Source: Alistipes sp. ZOR0009 (GTDB taxonomy: Bacteria > Bacteroidota > Bacteroidia > Bacteroidales > ZOR0009). Taken from it: DNA of 64,000 nt. The stretch spans positions 1-64,000 of the forward strand of contig NZ_JTLD01000033.1 in the NCBI RefSeq assembly GCF_000798815.1, written 5' to 3'. Position 1 is the stretch's first letter. Each line of letters starts with the position of its first letter. The translations under genes were made by a program, and so were the position numbers. Positions 51,922 through 59,990 of this stretch are shown one piece after another. The notes beneath the pieces are model-generated. The model ran no database searches. It was not told the DNA's origin and saw only the letters and a list, made by a program, of their open reading frames with translations.

Positions 51922-52103
51922 GTTTAAGCTATCGTCTACTATAGAGGTTGAATTATGACTAAATAGATTTAACATGGTAACTGTACATGCTTTATTCAAA
52001 TACATTTGGGGCTTTTAATTGTAGGTTGGATGATGTTTCTTCTTAAAGGAGATGGAGACTTTAGGTTGATGCATCATCTGACCACTATAAAATAAGGTTG
52101 ATT

Positions 52104-52616
52104 ATGAAACTGGTTTGTCAAATTGTTGTAGGCGCGTTGTTGTTGGGGAGTTGCAGCAAGGAAAGCGATAACGTTGCTGTTAGCACAACTCCTCCTCCTG
52201 TGTCCTCGAGTAAAAATGTAGTGAATAAAGCCAGCATGTTGGCTCTAGTTAATGAAGTTAGAGCGAAGGGGTGTAATTGTGGCTCTACCTATATGCCTCC
52301 GGTTGGTCCCTTAACGTGGAACGATAACTTAGAAAAGGCAGCACTAGTGCATACCGTAGATATGATTACGAAAAGCTTTTTTGAGCATACCGGGAGTGAT
52401 GGTTCAACTCCTTCGCAAAGGGTGACCAATGCTGGCTATTCATGGATGGCTACAGGTGAGAATATTGCTATGGGCTATACTTCAGAGAAGGATGTTATGA
52501 ATGCTTGGTTGGCTAGCGAGGGGCACTGTCTTAATATAATGCGGAAGGAATTTAAAGAGTTGGGTGCTGCTAGGGTAGGTAATTATTGGACTCAAGAATT
52601 TGGAACTCCTCGGTAA
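52104..52616 (+). CDS. CAP/SCP-domain lipoprotein
   Basis: 170 aa from the ATG at 52104 (an in-frame TTG lies at 52098). Lipobox LGSC (Cys17), then a Ser/Pro linker to about residue 45. The CAP domain follows with LTWNDNLEKAALVHTVDM, FFEHTGSDGSTPSQRV, GENIAMGY, AWLASEGHCLNIM and WTQEFG. The His and Glu positions of the CAP cavity are present (FFEH, GENIA, GHCLNIM). Function of bacterial CAP proteins is mostly unknown. Cysteines (CNCG and GHC) may form a disulphide. A second CAP protein is at 59.0 kb. Confidence 0.88.
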   Translation: MKLVCQIVVGALLLGSCSKESDNVAVSTTPPPVSSSKNVVNKASMLALVNEVRAKGCNCGSTYMPPVGPLTWNDNLEKAALVHTVDMITKSFFEHTGSDGSTPSQRVTNAGYSWMATGENIAMGYTSEKDVMNAWLASEGHCLNIMRKEFKELGAARVGNYWTQEFGTPR

Positions 52617-52683
52617 TTGGCCGGATAATGAGTGTCGAAGTCTAATTTCAGAGGCTGGCGTATTGCTTGAACTGTTTTGCAAA

Positions 52684-52706
52684 AGCCCCACCATTTGGCG
52701 GGGCTC
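52684..52706. terminator. Terminator between the CAP lipoprotein and ugd
   Basis: The stem GCCCC-A-CC/GG-C-GGGGC with an ATTT loop has T-rich flanks on both strands (TCGTTT plus, TTTTGC minus); it can end both convergent transcripts. Confidence 0.7.
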
Positions 52707-52731
52707 GTTTCAAACGACTGATAGTCTAGTA

Positions 52732-54099
52732 TTAGGCATGCTTTACTGCAGGCCTAACACCAATTACGTTATTCGCTAAAATAGGTAATCGTCCAATGCT
52801 AAAATAGTTGAATCCAAGCTGATGCATTTCAGCAGGGTCGTAGATGTTGCGTCCGTCAAAAATGGTATTTCCTCTCATGAGTTTTTCGATAGCCTTGAAG
52901 TCTGGAAGCCTAAACTCGGGCCACTCTGTTAGTAAGAAGAGCGCATCTGCATCAATGATTGCTTCATACGGTCCTTGACAGTATTCTATTTTATTTCCAA
53001 AGTGGTGTCGAGCTTCTTTTTGGGCTACTGGATCGTAGGCTTTGACCTTTGCGCCGTTTTGAAGAAGGTGCTCAATTATTACTATTGAAGGTGCTTCTCT
53101 CATATCATCGGTCTGAGGTTTAAAGGCTAAGCCCCAGATACCAAATGTGCGATCTGTTAAGTCACCATCGAAGAATTTCACGGCTTTTTGGAAAAGAACA
53201 TTTTTTTGGCGTTGATTTACATCTTCTACCGCTTGCAGTATTTCTAACTTATGATGGTGCTCTTTGCCTGTTTGTATGAGGGCTTTCACATCCTTGGGGA
53301 AGCAAGATCCTCCATAGCCAATGCCGGGATATATAAATTTGTTGCCAATTCGGTTGTCGCTTCCAATCCCTTTGCGTACCCAATTTACATCTGCGCCAAC
53401 TATTTCGCAAAGGTTGGCGATGTCATTCATGAAGCTAATCTTAGTGGCTAGCATTGCATTTGCCGCATATTTAGTCATCTCTGCAGATGGAATGTCCATT
53501 ACGATAATTGGGTGTCCGTTGAGTACAAACGGGGCATAGAGGCGTTTCATTAAGTTTTCGGCTTCTTCCGATTCTACACCTACCACGATTCTGTCAGGTT
53601 TTAGGAAGTCGTCAATGGCATTTCCTTCTTTTAGAAACTCTGGGTTGGAAACAACGTCGAAGCCGAATGTTGCTTTTCGCTTAGCGTACTCCTCTTGAAG
53701 CGCGGATTTTACCTTTTTTGCAGTACCTACGGGAACCGTACTTTTGGTAACTACGGCCAGATAGTGGTCGGCGTATTGTCCTATTTCTCGGGCTACACCA
53801 ATTACGTATTTTAGATCTGCGCTACCGTCTTCGTCAGGAGGCGTTCCTACGGCAATAAACACAGCCTCGCTATCGGTTAGGCTATCTTTTAGGCTTGTGG
53901 AGAAGTGCAGCCGATCTTTTGCCACATTTCGTTCTACAAGCTGTTCCAGACCTGGTTCGTATATGGGAATAACCCCCTTTTTCAGGCCTTCAATTTTTTC
54001 GATATTCACGTCAACACAGGTTACATCGACACCCGTTTCTGCAAAGCAGGCGCCTGTTACAAGACCGACATACCCGCTCCCCACAATAGTAATCTTCAT
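52732..54099 (-). CDS. ugd: UDP-glucose 6-dehydrogenase
   Basis: 455 aa. Rossmann motif GSGYVGLVTGACFAETG at 7-23, then VGTPPDEDGSADL, KSTVPVGT, NPEFLKEGNA, the catalytic-Cys motif YGGSCFPKD near residue 260, and the second nucleotide domain with WGLAFKPQTDDMREAPS near 320-336. It oxidises UDP-glucose to UDP-glucuronate with two NAD+. No capsule or glycosyltransferase gene is next to it; it stands alone. Confidence 0.95.
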   Translation of the reverse strand: MKITIVGSGYVGLVTGACFAETGVDVTCVDVNIEKIEGLKKGVIPIYEPGLEQLVERNVAKDRLHFSTSLKDSLTDSEAVFIAVGTPPDEDGSADLKYVIGVAREIGQYADHYLAVVTKSTVPVGTAKKVKSALQEEYAKRKATFGFDVVSNPEFLKEGNAIDDFLKPDRIVVGVESEEAENLMKRLYAPFVLNGHPIIVMDIPSAEMTKYAANAMLATKISFMNDIANLCEIVGADVNWVRKGIGSDNRIGNKFIYPGIGYGGSCFPKDVKALIQTGKEHHHKLEILQAVEDVNQRQKNVLFQKAVKFFDGDLTDRTFGIWGLAFKPQTDDMREAPSIVIIEHLLQNGAKVKAYDPVAQKEARHHFGNKIEYCQGPYEAIIDADALFLLTEWPEFRLPDFKAIEKLMRGNTIFDGRNIYDPAEMHQLGFNYFSIGRLPILANNVIGVRPAVKHA

Positions 54100-54419
54100 C
54101 TTACTCTACTTTTAAAGATGGATGTTGGTACAAAATGTTTCGTGCAGGAGTTTGGCTGTTGTGTACGTTTGTTTGATTGGCTCCTACCCGAAGTTGTTTC
54201 ATAAGAGAAACACAATTTACAGCGGGAATGTAAAATGATTCTACCTATATATAATTAAGAAATCCTAAATAGTTTGAAAGTGAGTTTTGGGAGGTTCGTA
54301 CTTGCGAATAGGATGGGGCTTAAAGGGTTTAAAAGGCGGCTGTGTCGCAGTTGCAGGAGCTTACATAGGGATGTATTGTTAAAATGTAATGGCCAGTAAA
54401 ACAAAACGCTGAGCGGTAG
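54100..54419. other. Divergent region between ugd and rplM
   Basis: About 320 bases; the right part precedes the rplM promoter. No gene or structure recognised. Confidence 0.4.
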
Positions 54420-54450
54420 TTGGCTGTTTGAAATATTAGTTGTACTTTTG
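54420..54450 (+). promoter_or_regulatory. Promoter of the rplM-rpsI-rpsB-tsf unit
   Basis: TTG at 54420-54422, 20-nt spacer, TACTTTTG at 54443-54450. Leader about 60 nt. Confidence 0.75.
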
Positions 54451-54452
54451 CA

Positions 54453-54471
54453 AACCCCTTATAGTGGGGTT
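54453..54471 (+). promoter_or_regulatory. Leader hairpin before rplM
   Basis: AACCCC (54453-54458) pairs with GGGGTT (54466-54471) across a 7-nt loop, placed at or just after the predicted transcription start. L13 operons are commonly autoregulated through leader RNA, so this is a candidate L13-binding structure; not proven by sequence. Confidence 0.4.
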
Positions 54472-54515
54472 GGATCACAGTTATATTTAGGTATTAACCA
54501 AAAATTTACAGTAAA

Positions 54516-54971
54516 GTGGACGCACTAAGTTACAAGACTGTATCTGTCAACAAGGTATCTGCTCCGAAAGAGTGGGTAGTGATAGATGCAACCAATCTAG
54601 TAGTGGGCCGCCTTGCTTCTCAAGTTGCGATGATTCTGAGAGGTAAGCACAAGCCTTCTTTTACGCCAAACTCAGATTGTGGTGATAACGTAATCATCAT
54701 CAATGCTGAAAAGGTACGCTTTACCGGTAACAAGCTTACCGATAAGGTTTATGTTCGCCACACTGGCTACCCAGGTGGACAACGCTTTGCAACTCCTGCT
54801 GATATGCTAAAGCGTAAGCCTCTTTTCGTTGTAGAAAAGGCTGTTAAGGGTATGCTACCAAAGAACCGCCTAGGTGCTGCTTTGTTCCGTAATCTACACG
54901 TTTACGCTGGCGCAGAGCATCCACATGAGGCTCAACAACCAAAAGTTATCACCGTTAATAAACTTAAGTAA
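54516..54971 (+). CDS. rplM: 50S ribosomal protein L13 (GTG start)
   Basis: 151 aa. The start is GTG at 54516, matching the family N-terminus in Bacteroidetes (MDxLSYKTxSxNK). Motifs WVVIDATNLVVGRLAS, GDNVIIINAEK and HTGYPGGQR are those of L13. First gene of the ribosomal unit; the stop TAA shares its last base with an ATG at 54971. Confidence 0.97.
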   Translation: MDALSYKTVSVNKVSAPKEWVVIDATNLVVGRLASQVAMILRGKHKPSFTPNSDCGDNVIIINAEKVRFTGNKLTDKVYVRHTGYPGGQRFATPADMLKRKPLFVVEKAVKGMLPKNRLGAALFRNLHVYAGAEHPHEAQQPKVITVNKLK

Positions 54972-54976
54972 TGAGC

Positions 54977-55366
54977 ATGGAAGTTGTTAACACTATTGGA
55001 AGAAGAAAAGCAGCTGTAGCTCGTATTTACATGACCCCTGGGAAGGGCGAAATCGTAATTAACGAAAAACCGCTAGAGGCTTATTTTACAACTGGAGTAC
55101 TTCAGTACACTGCAACCCAAGGTCTTATTGTTACTAACCAGCTTGGTAAGTACGACATTAAGGTAAATCTTGATGGAGGTGGTGTTAAGGGACAAGCAGA
55201 GGCGCTACGTCTTGCTATCTCTCGCGCACTATGCGAAATTGACAACGAAACTTACCGTCCTGCGCTTAAGGCTAGTGGCCTTCTAACTCGCGACTCTCGC
55301 GTAGTTGAGCGTAAGAAGCCAGGTCAACCAAAGGCTCGTAAGAAATTCCAGTTCAGCAAACGTTAA
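54977..55366 (+). CDS. rpsI: 30S ribosomal protein S9
   Basis: 129 aa from the ATG at 54977, where the family start MEVVNTIGRRK lies; an ATG at 54971 overlapping the rplM stop would add two residues. The C-terminal tail ends KKFQFSKR, the tail that reaches the P-site tRNA. Motif GGGVKGQAEALRLAISRAL is present. Translation is coupled to rplM. Confidence 0.96.
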   Translation: MEVVNTIGRRKAAVARIYMTPGKGEIVINEKPLEAYFTTGVLQYTATQGLIVTNQLGKYDIKVNLDGGGVKGQAEALRLAISRALCEIDNETYRPALKASGLLTRDSRVVERKKPGQPKARKKFQFSKR

Positions 55367-55524
55367 TATTTTTTCTTCTTCCAACAACTGCGGATTGGGT
55401 TTCAAACCTACAAGACTACATCAGATGTACTACTTGGAAGTTGCCCAGCTGCGAAAAACTGACGAGATCGTAATGCTACTCGCTAGTTGACGAAGAGGTT
55501 TTAAACAAAGTAAAACACAAAAAA
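55367..55524 (+). promoter_or_regulatory. rpsI-rpsB intergenic leader, possible S2 regulation site
   Basis: 158 bases, long for a ribosomal operon. CTTCCAA (55378-55384) can pair with TTGGAAG (55434-55440), enclosing a second stem GGTTT/AAACC, followed by CAGCTG. No -7 box of good match is visible. S2 synthesis is autoregulated through an rpsB leader in many bacteria, so a regulatory fold is plausible here. Confidence 0.35.
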
Positions 55525-56346
55525 ATGCCAAGAACAAATTTCAACCAGCTGCTAGACGCTGGTGTTCACTTCGGTCACTTGAAGAGAAAGTGGAACCCTA
55601 AAATGGCTCCTTATATCTTTATGGAGCGTAACGGTATTCACATTATCGACCTTCACAAGACCGTTGTAAAGCTAGATGAGGCTGCAAACGCCCTAAAACA
55701 AATCGCAAAATCAGGCCGTAAGGTTCTTTTTGTTGCTACTAAGAAGCAAGCAAAAGATATCGTTTCGGAAAGAATAGGTCAAGTAAACATGCCATATGTT
55801 ACCGAGCGCTGGCCCGGTGGTATGCTTACCAACTTCCCAACCATCCGTAAGGCGGTTAAGAAGATGGCTTCTCTTGAGAAGATGACCAATGATGGTACTT
55901 TCGATGCGCTTTCTAAGCGTGAGAAACTACAAATCACCCGTCAACGTGCTAAGCTTGAGAAGAACTTAGGATCTATCGCAGATCTTACTCGTCTTCCTGC
56001 TGCTCTTTTCATCGTTGACGTTCAAAAAGAAGCAAACGCCGTTCGTGAAGCAAAGAGGCTTAACATTCCAGTATTTGCTATGGTAGATACCTGCTGTGAT
56101 CCAACACCAATTGATTATGTTATCCCAGCTAACGACGACGCTTCAAAGTCTATCAGCCTAGTAATCGACGTAGTTGCTTCTGCTATTCAAGAAGGACTAG
56201 AAGAGCGCAAGGTTGAAAAGGAAAAGGATAAGGACAGCCAACCTGCTAAGGCTGAAAAAGCTGGTAAGGCAAAGGTTAAGAAGGCTACTGTAGCTGACGA
56301 GGCTGATGCTGAAGCTCCTGCTCAGGCAGAAGAGAGCGCAGAATAA
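55525..56346 (+). CDS. rpsB: 30S ribosomal protein S2
   Basis: 273 aa. Motifs LLDAGVHFGHLKRKWNPKM, ATKKQAKDIV, ERWPGGMLTNF and DTCCDPTPIDYVIPANDDA are diagnostic. The last 45 or so residues are an Ala/Lys/Glu-rich tail (EKEKDKDSQPAKAEKAGK and on) beyond the conserved S2 core, as found in several Bacteroidetes. Followed by tsf after 32 bases. Confidence 0.97.
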   Translation: MPRTNFNQLLDAGVHFGHLKRKWNPKMAPYIFMERNGIHIIDLHKTVVKLDEAANALKQIAKSGRKVLFVATKKQAKDIVSERIGQVNMPYVTERWPGGMLTNFPTIRKAVKKMASLEKMTNDGTFDALSKREKLQITRQRAKLEKNLGSIADLTRLPAALFIVDVQKEANAVREAKRLNIPVFAMVDTCCDPTPIDYVIPANDDASKSISLVIDVVASAIQEGLEERKVEKEKDKDSQPAKAEKAGKAKVKKATVADEADAEAPAQAEESAE

Positions 56347-56378
56347 TCCGATTTCAATAACTGATAAAGAATATAACT

Positions 56379-57203
56379 ATGGCAATTAGTGCACAAGACG
56401 TAGCGAAGCTACGTAAAATGACCGGTGCCGGGATGATGGACTGCAAGAAGGCTCTTGAAGAAGCTAATGGCGACTTCGAGCGTGCTCAGGACCTTATCCG
56501 CGAAAGAGGTAAGCTTATCGCCAGCAAGCGAGCTGACCGTGAAGCTACTGAAGGTGCCGTTATCGCTAAAACTACTGCCGATGGCAAGCGTGGTGCTGTT
56601 ATCTGTCTTAACTGCGAAACTGACTTCGTGGCTAAGAATGCAGATTTCGTAGCTCTTGCTGAAAGCATCCTAAACCTTGCTATCGAGCAAAACCCAGCAA
56701 CCCTAGAAGACCTTCTTGCTCTTAAGATGGGTGAGCTTTCTGTAGCTGATCTAGTTACCGAAAAGTCTGGTGTTACTGGCGAAAAGTTGAGCGTTTCTTT
56801 CTACGGAAAGCTTGAGGATGGATACGTTATTCCTTACATCCACATGAACAACAAACTTGCAACTTTGGTATCTTTCTCTAAGGGTATCAACGAAGAAGTT
56901 GCTAAGGATGTGGCAATGCAGGTTGCTGCTATGAAGCCTGTAGCGCTTGATAAGAGCTCTACTCCAGCTGATGTAGTGGAAAAAGAACTTCACATTGCTA
57001 AGGAACAACTTCGTCTTGAAGGTAAGTCTGAGGATATGATCGAAAAGATCGCTCCTGGTAAGCTTAACAAGTTCTTCAAGGAAAGTACTCTTCTTGCTCA
57101 AGACTTCATCAAGGATAACAAGATGAGCGTTGAGGCTTATGTTAAGAGTGCTGATGCTGAAGTTAAGGTTACTGGTTTCGTTCGCTACTCTCTAAACGAC
57201 TAA
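56379..57203 (+). CDS. tsf: Elongation factor Ts
   Basis: 274 aa. The N-terminal UBA-like domain has KLRKMTGAGMMDCKKALEEANGD; the core has the TDFVAKN motif that displaces GDP from EF-Tu. It is the nucleotide-exchange factor of EF-Tu. Last gene of the operon, in the usual rpsB-tsf order, with a terminator 20 bases after the stop. Confidence 0.97.
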   Translation: MAISAQDVAKLRKMTGAGMMDCKKALEEANGDFERAQDLIRERGKLIASKRADREATEGAVIAKTTADGKRGAVICLNCETDFVAKNADFVALAESILNLAIEQNPATLEDLLALKMGELSVADLVTEKSGVTGEKLSVSFYGKLEDGYVIPYIHMNNKLATLVSFSKGINEEVAKDVAMQVAAMKPVALDKSSTPADVVEKELHIAKEQLRLEGKSEDMIEKIAPGKLNKFFKESTLLAQDFIKDNKMSVEAYVKSADAEVKVTGFVRYSLND

Positions 57204-57223
57204 ATTTTTATCGTTTATACCTC

Positions 57224-57253
57224 AAAGGGCTGCAGCAATGCAGCCCTTTTTTT
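57224..57253 (+). terminator. Terminator of the ribosomal operon
   Basis: The 10-bp stem AAAGGGCTGC/GCAGCCCTTT with a 6-nt loop, then TTTT. Confidence 0.92.
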
Positions 57254-57261
57254 GCTTACTA

Positions 57262-57305
57262 GAAGGCAAAAAGAAAGCCCCGCTCAAAAACATGAGCGGG
57301 GCTTT
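57262..57305 (-). terminator. Terminator of gpmI
   Basis: A 13-bp perfect stem AAAGCCCCGCTCA/TGAGCGGGGCTTT (57274-57286 and 57293-57305) is followed on the minus strand by CTTTTTGCC. Confidence 0.88.
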
Positions 57306-57330
57306 TATCTTGTAATATGCTATTGGATGC

Positions 57331-58848
57331 TTATACCAAAGGCGTTCCTGTCATTTCTGCAGGGGCAGGGATGTCCATTAGCTTAAGCACGGTTGGCGCG
57401 ATATCAGCCAGCACGCCGCTTTTTACGCTCTTAATCTCATCGTCAACTACGATGAAAGGAACTGGGTTAAGCGAGTGGGCGGTATTTGGCGAGCCGTCTT
57501 CGTTCATGGCGTTGTCGGCGTTGCCGTGGTCGGCGGTGATAAGTACGGTGTATCCGTTGGCGCGAGCCGCAGTAACAACCTCCTTCACGCATGCGTCTAC
57601 CGCGTGGATTGCCTTAAGGATCGCATTCATGTCGCCGGTGTGGCCTACCATGTCGCCGTTGGCAAAGTTCAGCGCAACGAAGTCGACCTCTCCCTTTTTA
57701 AGTTCGGCAACGATGGCGTCCTTAACGCCGTAGGCGCTCATTTCTGGCTGTAGATCGTAGGTGGCTACCTTTGGCGATGGGATAAGGATACGGCTTTCGT
57801 TTTCGAATTCAGCCTCGCGTCCGCCGCTGAAGAAGAAGGTTACGTGAGCGTACTTTTCTGTTTCGGCGATACGTATTTGCTTCTTTCCAGCCTTCGATAC
57901 CACTTCGCCAAGGGTGTTGGTTACGTTATCCTTGTCGAAAAGGATGTGTAGGCCTTGGAATTTGGCATCGTATGGGGTCATGGTATAGTAGTGAAGCGGA
58001 ATGGTCTTCATTCCAGCCTCTGGCATGTCTTGCTGGGTAAGCACAATGGTAAGCTCCTTGGCGCGGTCGTTGCGGAAGTTGAAGAAGATCACCACGTCGC
58101 CCTCCTGAATGGTACCTACAGGCTTGCCGTCTGCGTCAACCTGTACTACTGGCTTGATGAACTCGTCGGTTACGCCCGCATCGTAGGAGTTTTGTACGGC
58201 CTCTACCATGTTGGTGGTTGGTGTACCGGTTCCGTGTACCATTAGGTCGTACGATTCCTTTACGCGCTCCCAACGCTTGTCGCGGTCCATGGCGTAGTAG
58301 CGGCCAATCATGGTGGCAATCTTTCCGGTTGATTTGGCCAGATGTGCCTCTAGCGCCTCGATGAATCCTTTTCCGCTCTTAGGGTCGGTATCTCTACCAT
58401 CCATAAAGGCATGAACGAAGGTCTTGTCGATTCCGTAAGCCTTAGAGATTTCGGTTAGCTTGAAAAGGTGATCGAGCGAGCTGTGAACGCCTCCGTCCGA
58501 AACAAGTCCCATTAGGTGAACCTGCTTTCCGTTTTCCTTGGCGTAGGTGTATGCGTTTACGATTTCTGGATTCTCAAGAATGGAGTTGTCGCGGCAGGCA
58601 ATGTTGATCTTTACCAAATCTTGGTAAACGATACGCCCTGCACCGATGTTGAGGTGACCTACCTCAGAGTTGCCCATTTGTCCTTCTGGAAGGCCTACGT
58701 CTTCGCCGCTGGTGCGCAGCTCGGAGGTGGCGTAGCTTGCCTCTAGGCAGTTAATGAATTCTGGGTTTGCTTTGTAGATGGCGTCTGCCTTGTCGTGCTT
58801 GCCGTGGCCCCAGCCATCGAGGATCATCAAAAGAACTTTTTTTCCCAT
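57331..58848 (-). CDS. gpmI: 2,3-bisphosphoglycerate-independent phosphoglycerate mutase
   Basis: 505 aa from the ATG at 58848; the open frame to 58896 reaches the -7 box region. Metal ligand Asp11 is in MILDGWG; the nucleophile Ser61 is in [16 protein letters not shown]; further sites are [18 protein letters not shown], and [11 protein letters not shown] and [11 protein letters not shown] in the C-terminal metal site. It interconverts 3- and 2-phosphoglycerate in glycolysis using two Mn2+ ions. Codons are C/G-rich and biased as in highly expressed genes. Confidence 0.97.
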   Translation of the reverse strand: MGKKVLLMILDGWGHGKHDKADAIYKANPEFINCLEASYATSELRTSGEDVGLPEGQMGNSEVGHLNIGAGRIVYQDLVKINIACRDNSILENPEIVNAYTYAKENGKQVHLMGLVSDGGVHSSLDHLFKLTEISKAYGIDKTFVHAFMDGRDTDPKSGKGFIEALEAHLAKSTGKIATMIGRYYAMDRDKRWERVKESYDLMVHGTGTPTTNMVEAVQNSYDAGVTDEFIKPVVQVDADGKPVGTIQEGDVVIFFNFRNDRAKELTIVLTQQDMPEAGMKTIPLHYYTMTPYDAKFQGLHILFDKDNVTNTLGEVVSKAGKKQIRIAETEKYAHVTFFFSGGREAEFENESRILIPSPKVATYDLQPEMSAYGVKDAIVAELKKGEVDFVALNFANGDMVGHTGDMNAILKAIHAVDACVKEVVTAARANGYTVLITADHGNADNAMNEDGSPNTAHSLNPVPFIVVDDEIKSVKSGVLADIAPTVLKLMDIPAPAEMTGTPLV

Positions 58849-58893
58849 GTTGATATGTGAATTTCTGTAATGTAATTCGTGCTTAAAATCAGG

Positions 58894-58901
58894 CAAAAGT
58901 A
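58894..58901 (-). promoter_or_regulatory. -7 box of gpmI
   Basis: TACTTTTG on the minus strand, 45 bases before the ATG at 58848. A TTC rather than TTG lies 19 nt upstream. Confidence 0.55.
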
Positions 58902-58993
58902 GCCCTATTTTTTTAGTTTTGAAAGTAACAGTTTCTATTGGTTTAGGTTGCCCTTTAGTTCGTTAAATAAGTTAAAGGTCTACTGCTTTATGC

Positions 58994-59023
58994 TTGTTTG
59001 GATGGCTTTTGAGCCTACTTTTG
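58994..59023 (+). promoter_or_regulatory. Promoter of the secreted CAP gene
   Basis: TTG at 58994-58996, 19-nt spacer, TACTTTTG at 59016-59023. Leader about 25 nt. Confidence 0.8.
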
Positions 59024-59051
59024 CTCCCCAACATTCATAATACCGACTGTA

Positions 59052-59726
59052 ATGCTTAGATATGTAGCCGCATTTGCTTTTTCGGTGCTGGGGTTAACGC
59101 TTTGTGCGCAGCAGCCTTGGCCTGATTCGCTGAATACTGCTAAAACCGCAACCTACCTATCGCCCGAAGAGCGAAACGTAATTCTAGAGATGAATAAGGT
59201 TAGAACCAACCCAAAGCGCTACGCGCAGGAGGTGGTGGCCGCCATGAAAAAGCGCTTCGTCGATTCCGAAAGCCCGCTGATTTACCTTAAGGACGATGGC
59301 CGTAGAATTATGACCACCGAGGGGGTGAAGGCCATTGACGAGTGCGTACAGGAGCTAATGCGGGCAAAACCTGTTGGCATGATATACCCATCGAAGGGGG
59401 TGTGGCGGGCAAGCCGCGACCATGCCAAAGATCAGGCAAGCACAGGGGCAACAGGCCATAGCTCTAAGAACGGAGCCTCTCCGTGGGATAGAATGGATAA
59501 ATATGGCGCAAGAGTTGGCTATGCTGGCGAGAATGTAGATTACGGTAATGCCGATGGGCTTGGTATCGTGCTCAGCTTGCTTATTGATGATGGGGTCCCA
59601 TCGCGTGGGCATCGGCACAATATTATGAGCGGCAACTTCCGAATGGCTGGCGTTGCCATAGGGCCTCATCCTACCTACGGCTTTATGTGCGTGATAGACT
59701 ATGTGACAAAATTTGTTGATAAGTAA
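59052..59726 (+). CDS. Secreted CAP/SCP-domain protein
   Basis: 224 aa with signal peptide (MLRYVAAFAFSVLGLTLCAQ, cleaved near residue 20). The CAP domain (about 45-220) has ILEMNKVRTNPKRYA, WRASRDHAKDQASTGATGHSS, YAGENVDYG, GHRHNIMSGNFRMAGVAIG and a C-terminal FMCVIDYVTKF. Cavity His and Glu residues (TGHSS, AGEN, GHRHNI) are kept. This is the 'CAP domain-containing protein' family with the early NxxRTNPxxYA motif; role unknown. It has its own promoter. Confidence 0.88.
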   Translation: MLRYVAAFAFSVLGLTLCAQQPWPDSLNTAKTATYLSPEERNVILEMNKVRTNPKRYAQEVVAAMKKRFVDSESPLIYLKDDGRRIMTTEGVKAIDECVQELMRAKPVGMIYPSKGVWRASRDHAKDQASTGATGHSSKNGASPWDRMDKYGARVGYAGENVDYGNADGLGIVLSLLIDDGVPSRGHRHNIMSGNFRMAGVAIGPHPTYGFMCVIDYVTKFVDK

Positions 59727-59990
59727 AGCGTTTGGGACGCGACAAATGGAGATAGGCTTCTTCGAGTTTATCTCCCAATCGATTGTACCATAGGTATGGC
59801 ATTCCGGTAGGCTGCATGTTGCGGTTGTTTGGAGTATACTCTTGTTGTACGATCGGTAAATCGTTATCTTTTTCATTATCTAAGCAAAGCGGCGTATCTT
59901 TGTAGTAGTAAGGGGGCACTTCATTCTGCTACCGAACGTATCGGCATGCAGCAAAATGGTGAATGTGTGCCCCACAAATAAGGAACAGCC
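59727..59990. other. Intergenic region with candidate -7 box for the hydrolase operon
   Basis: About 260 bases. TATCTTTG at 59895-59902 matches TAnnTTTG, 89 bases before the ATG at 59991; TTG at 19 nt is absent. No terminator recognised after the CAP gene. Confidence 0.45.
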
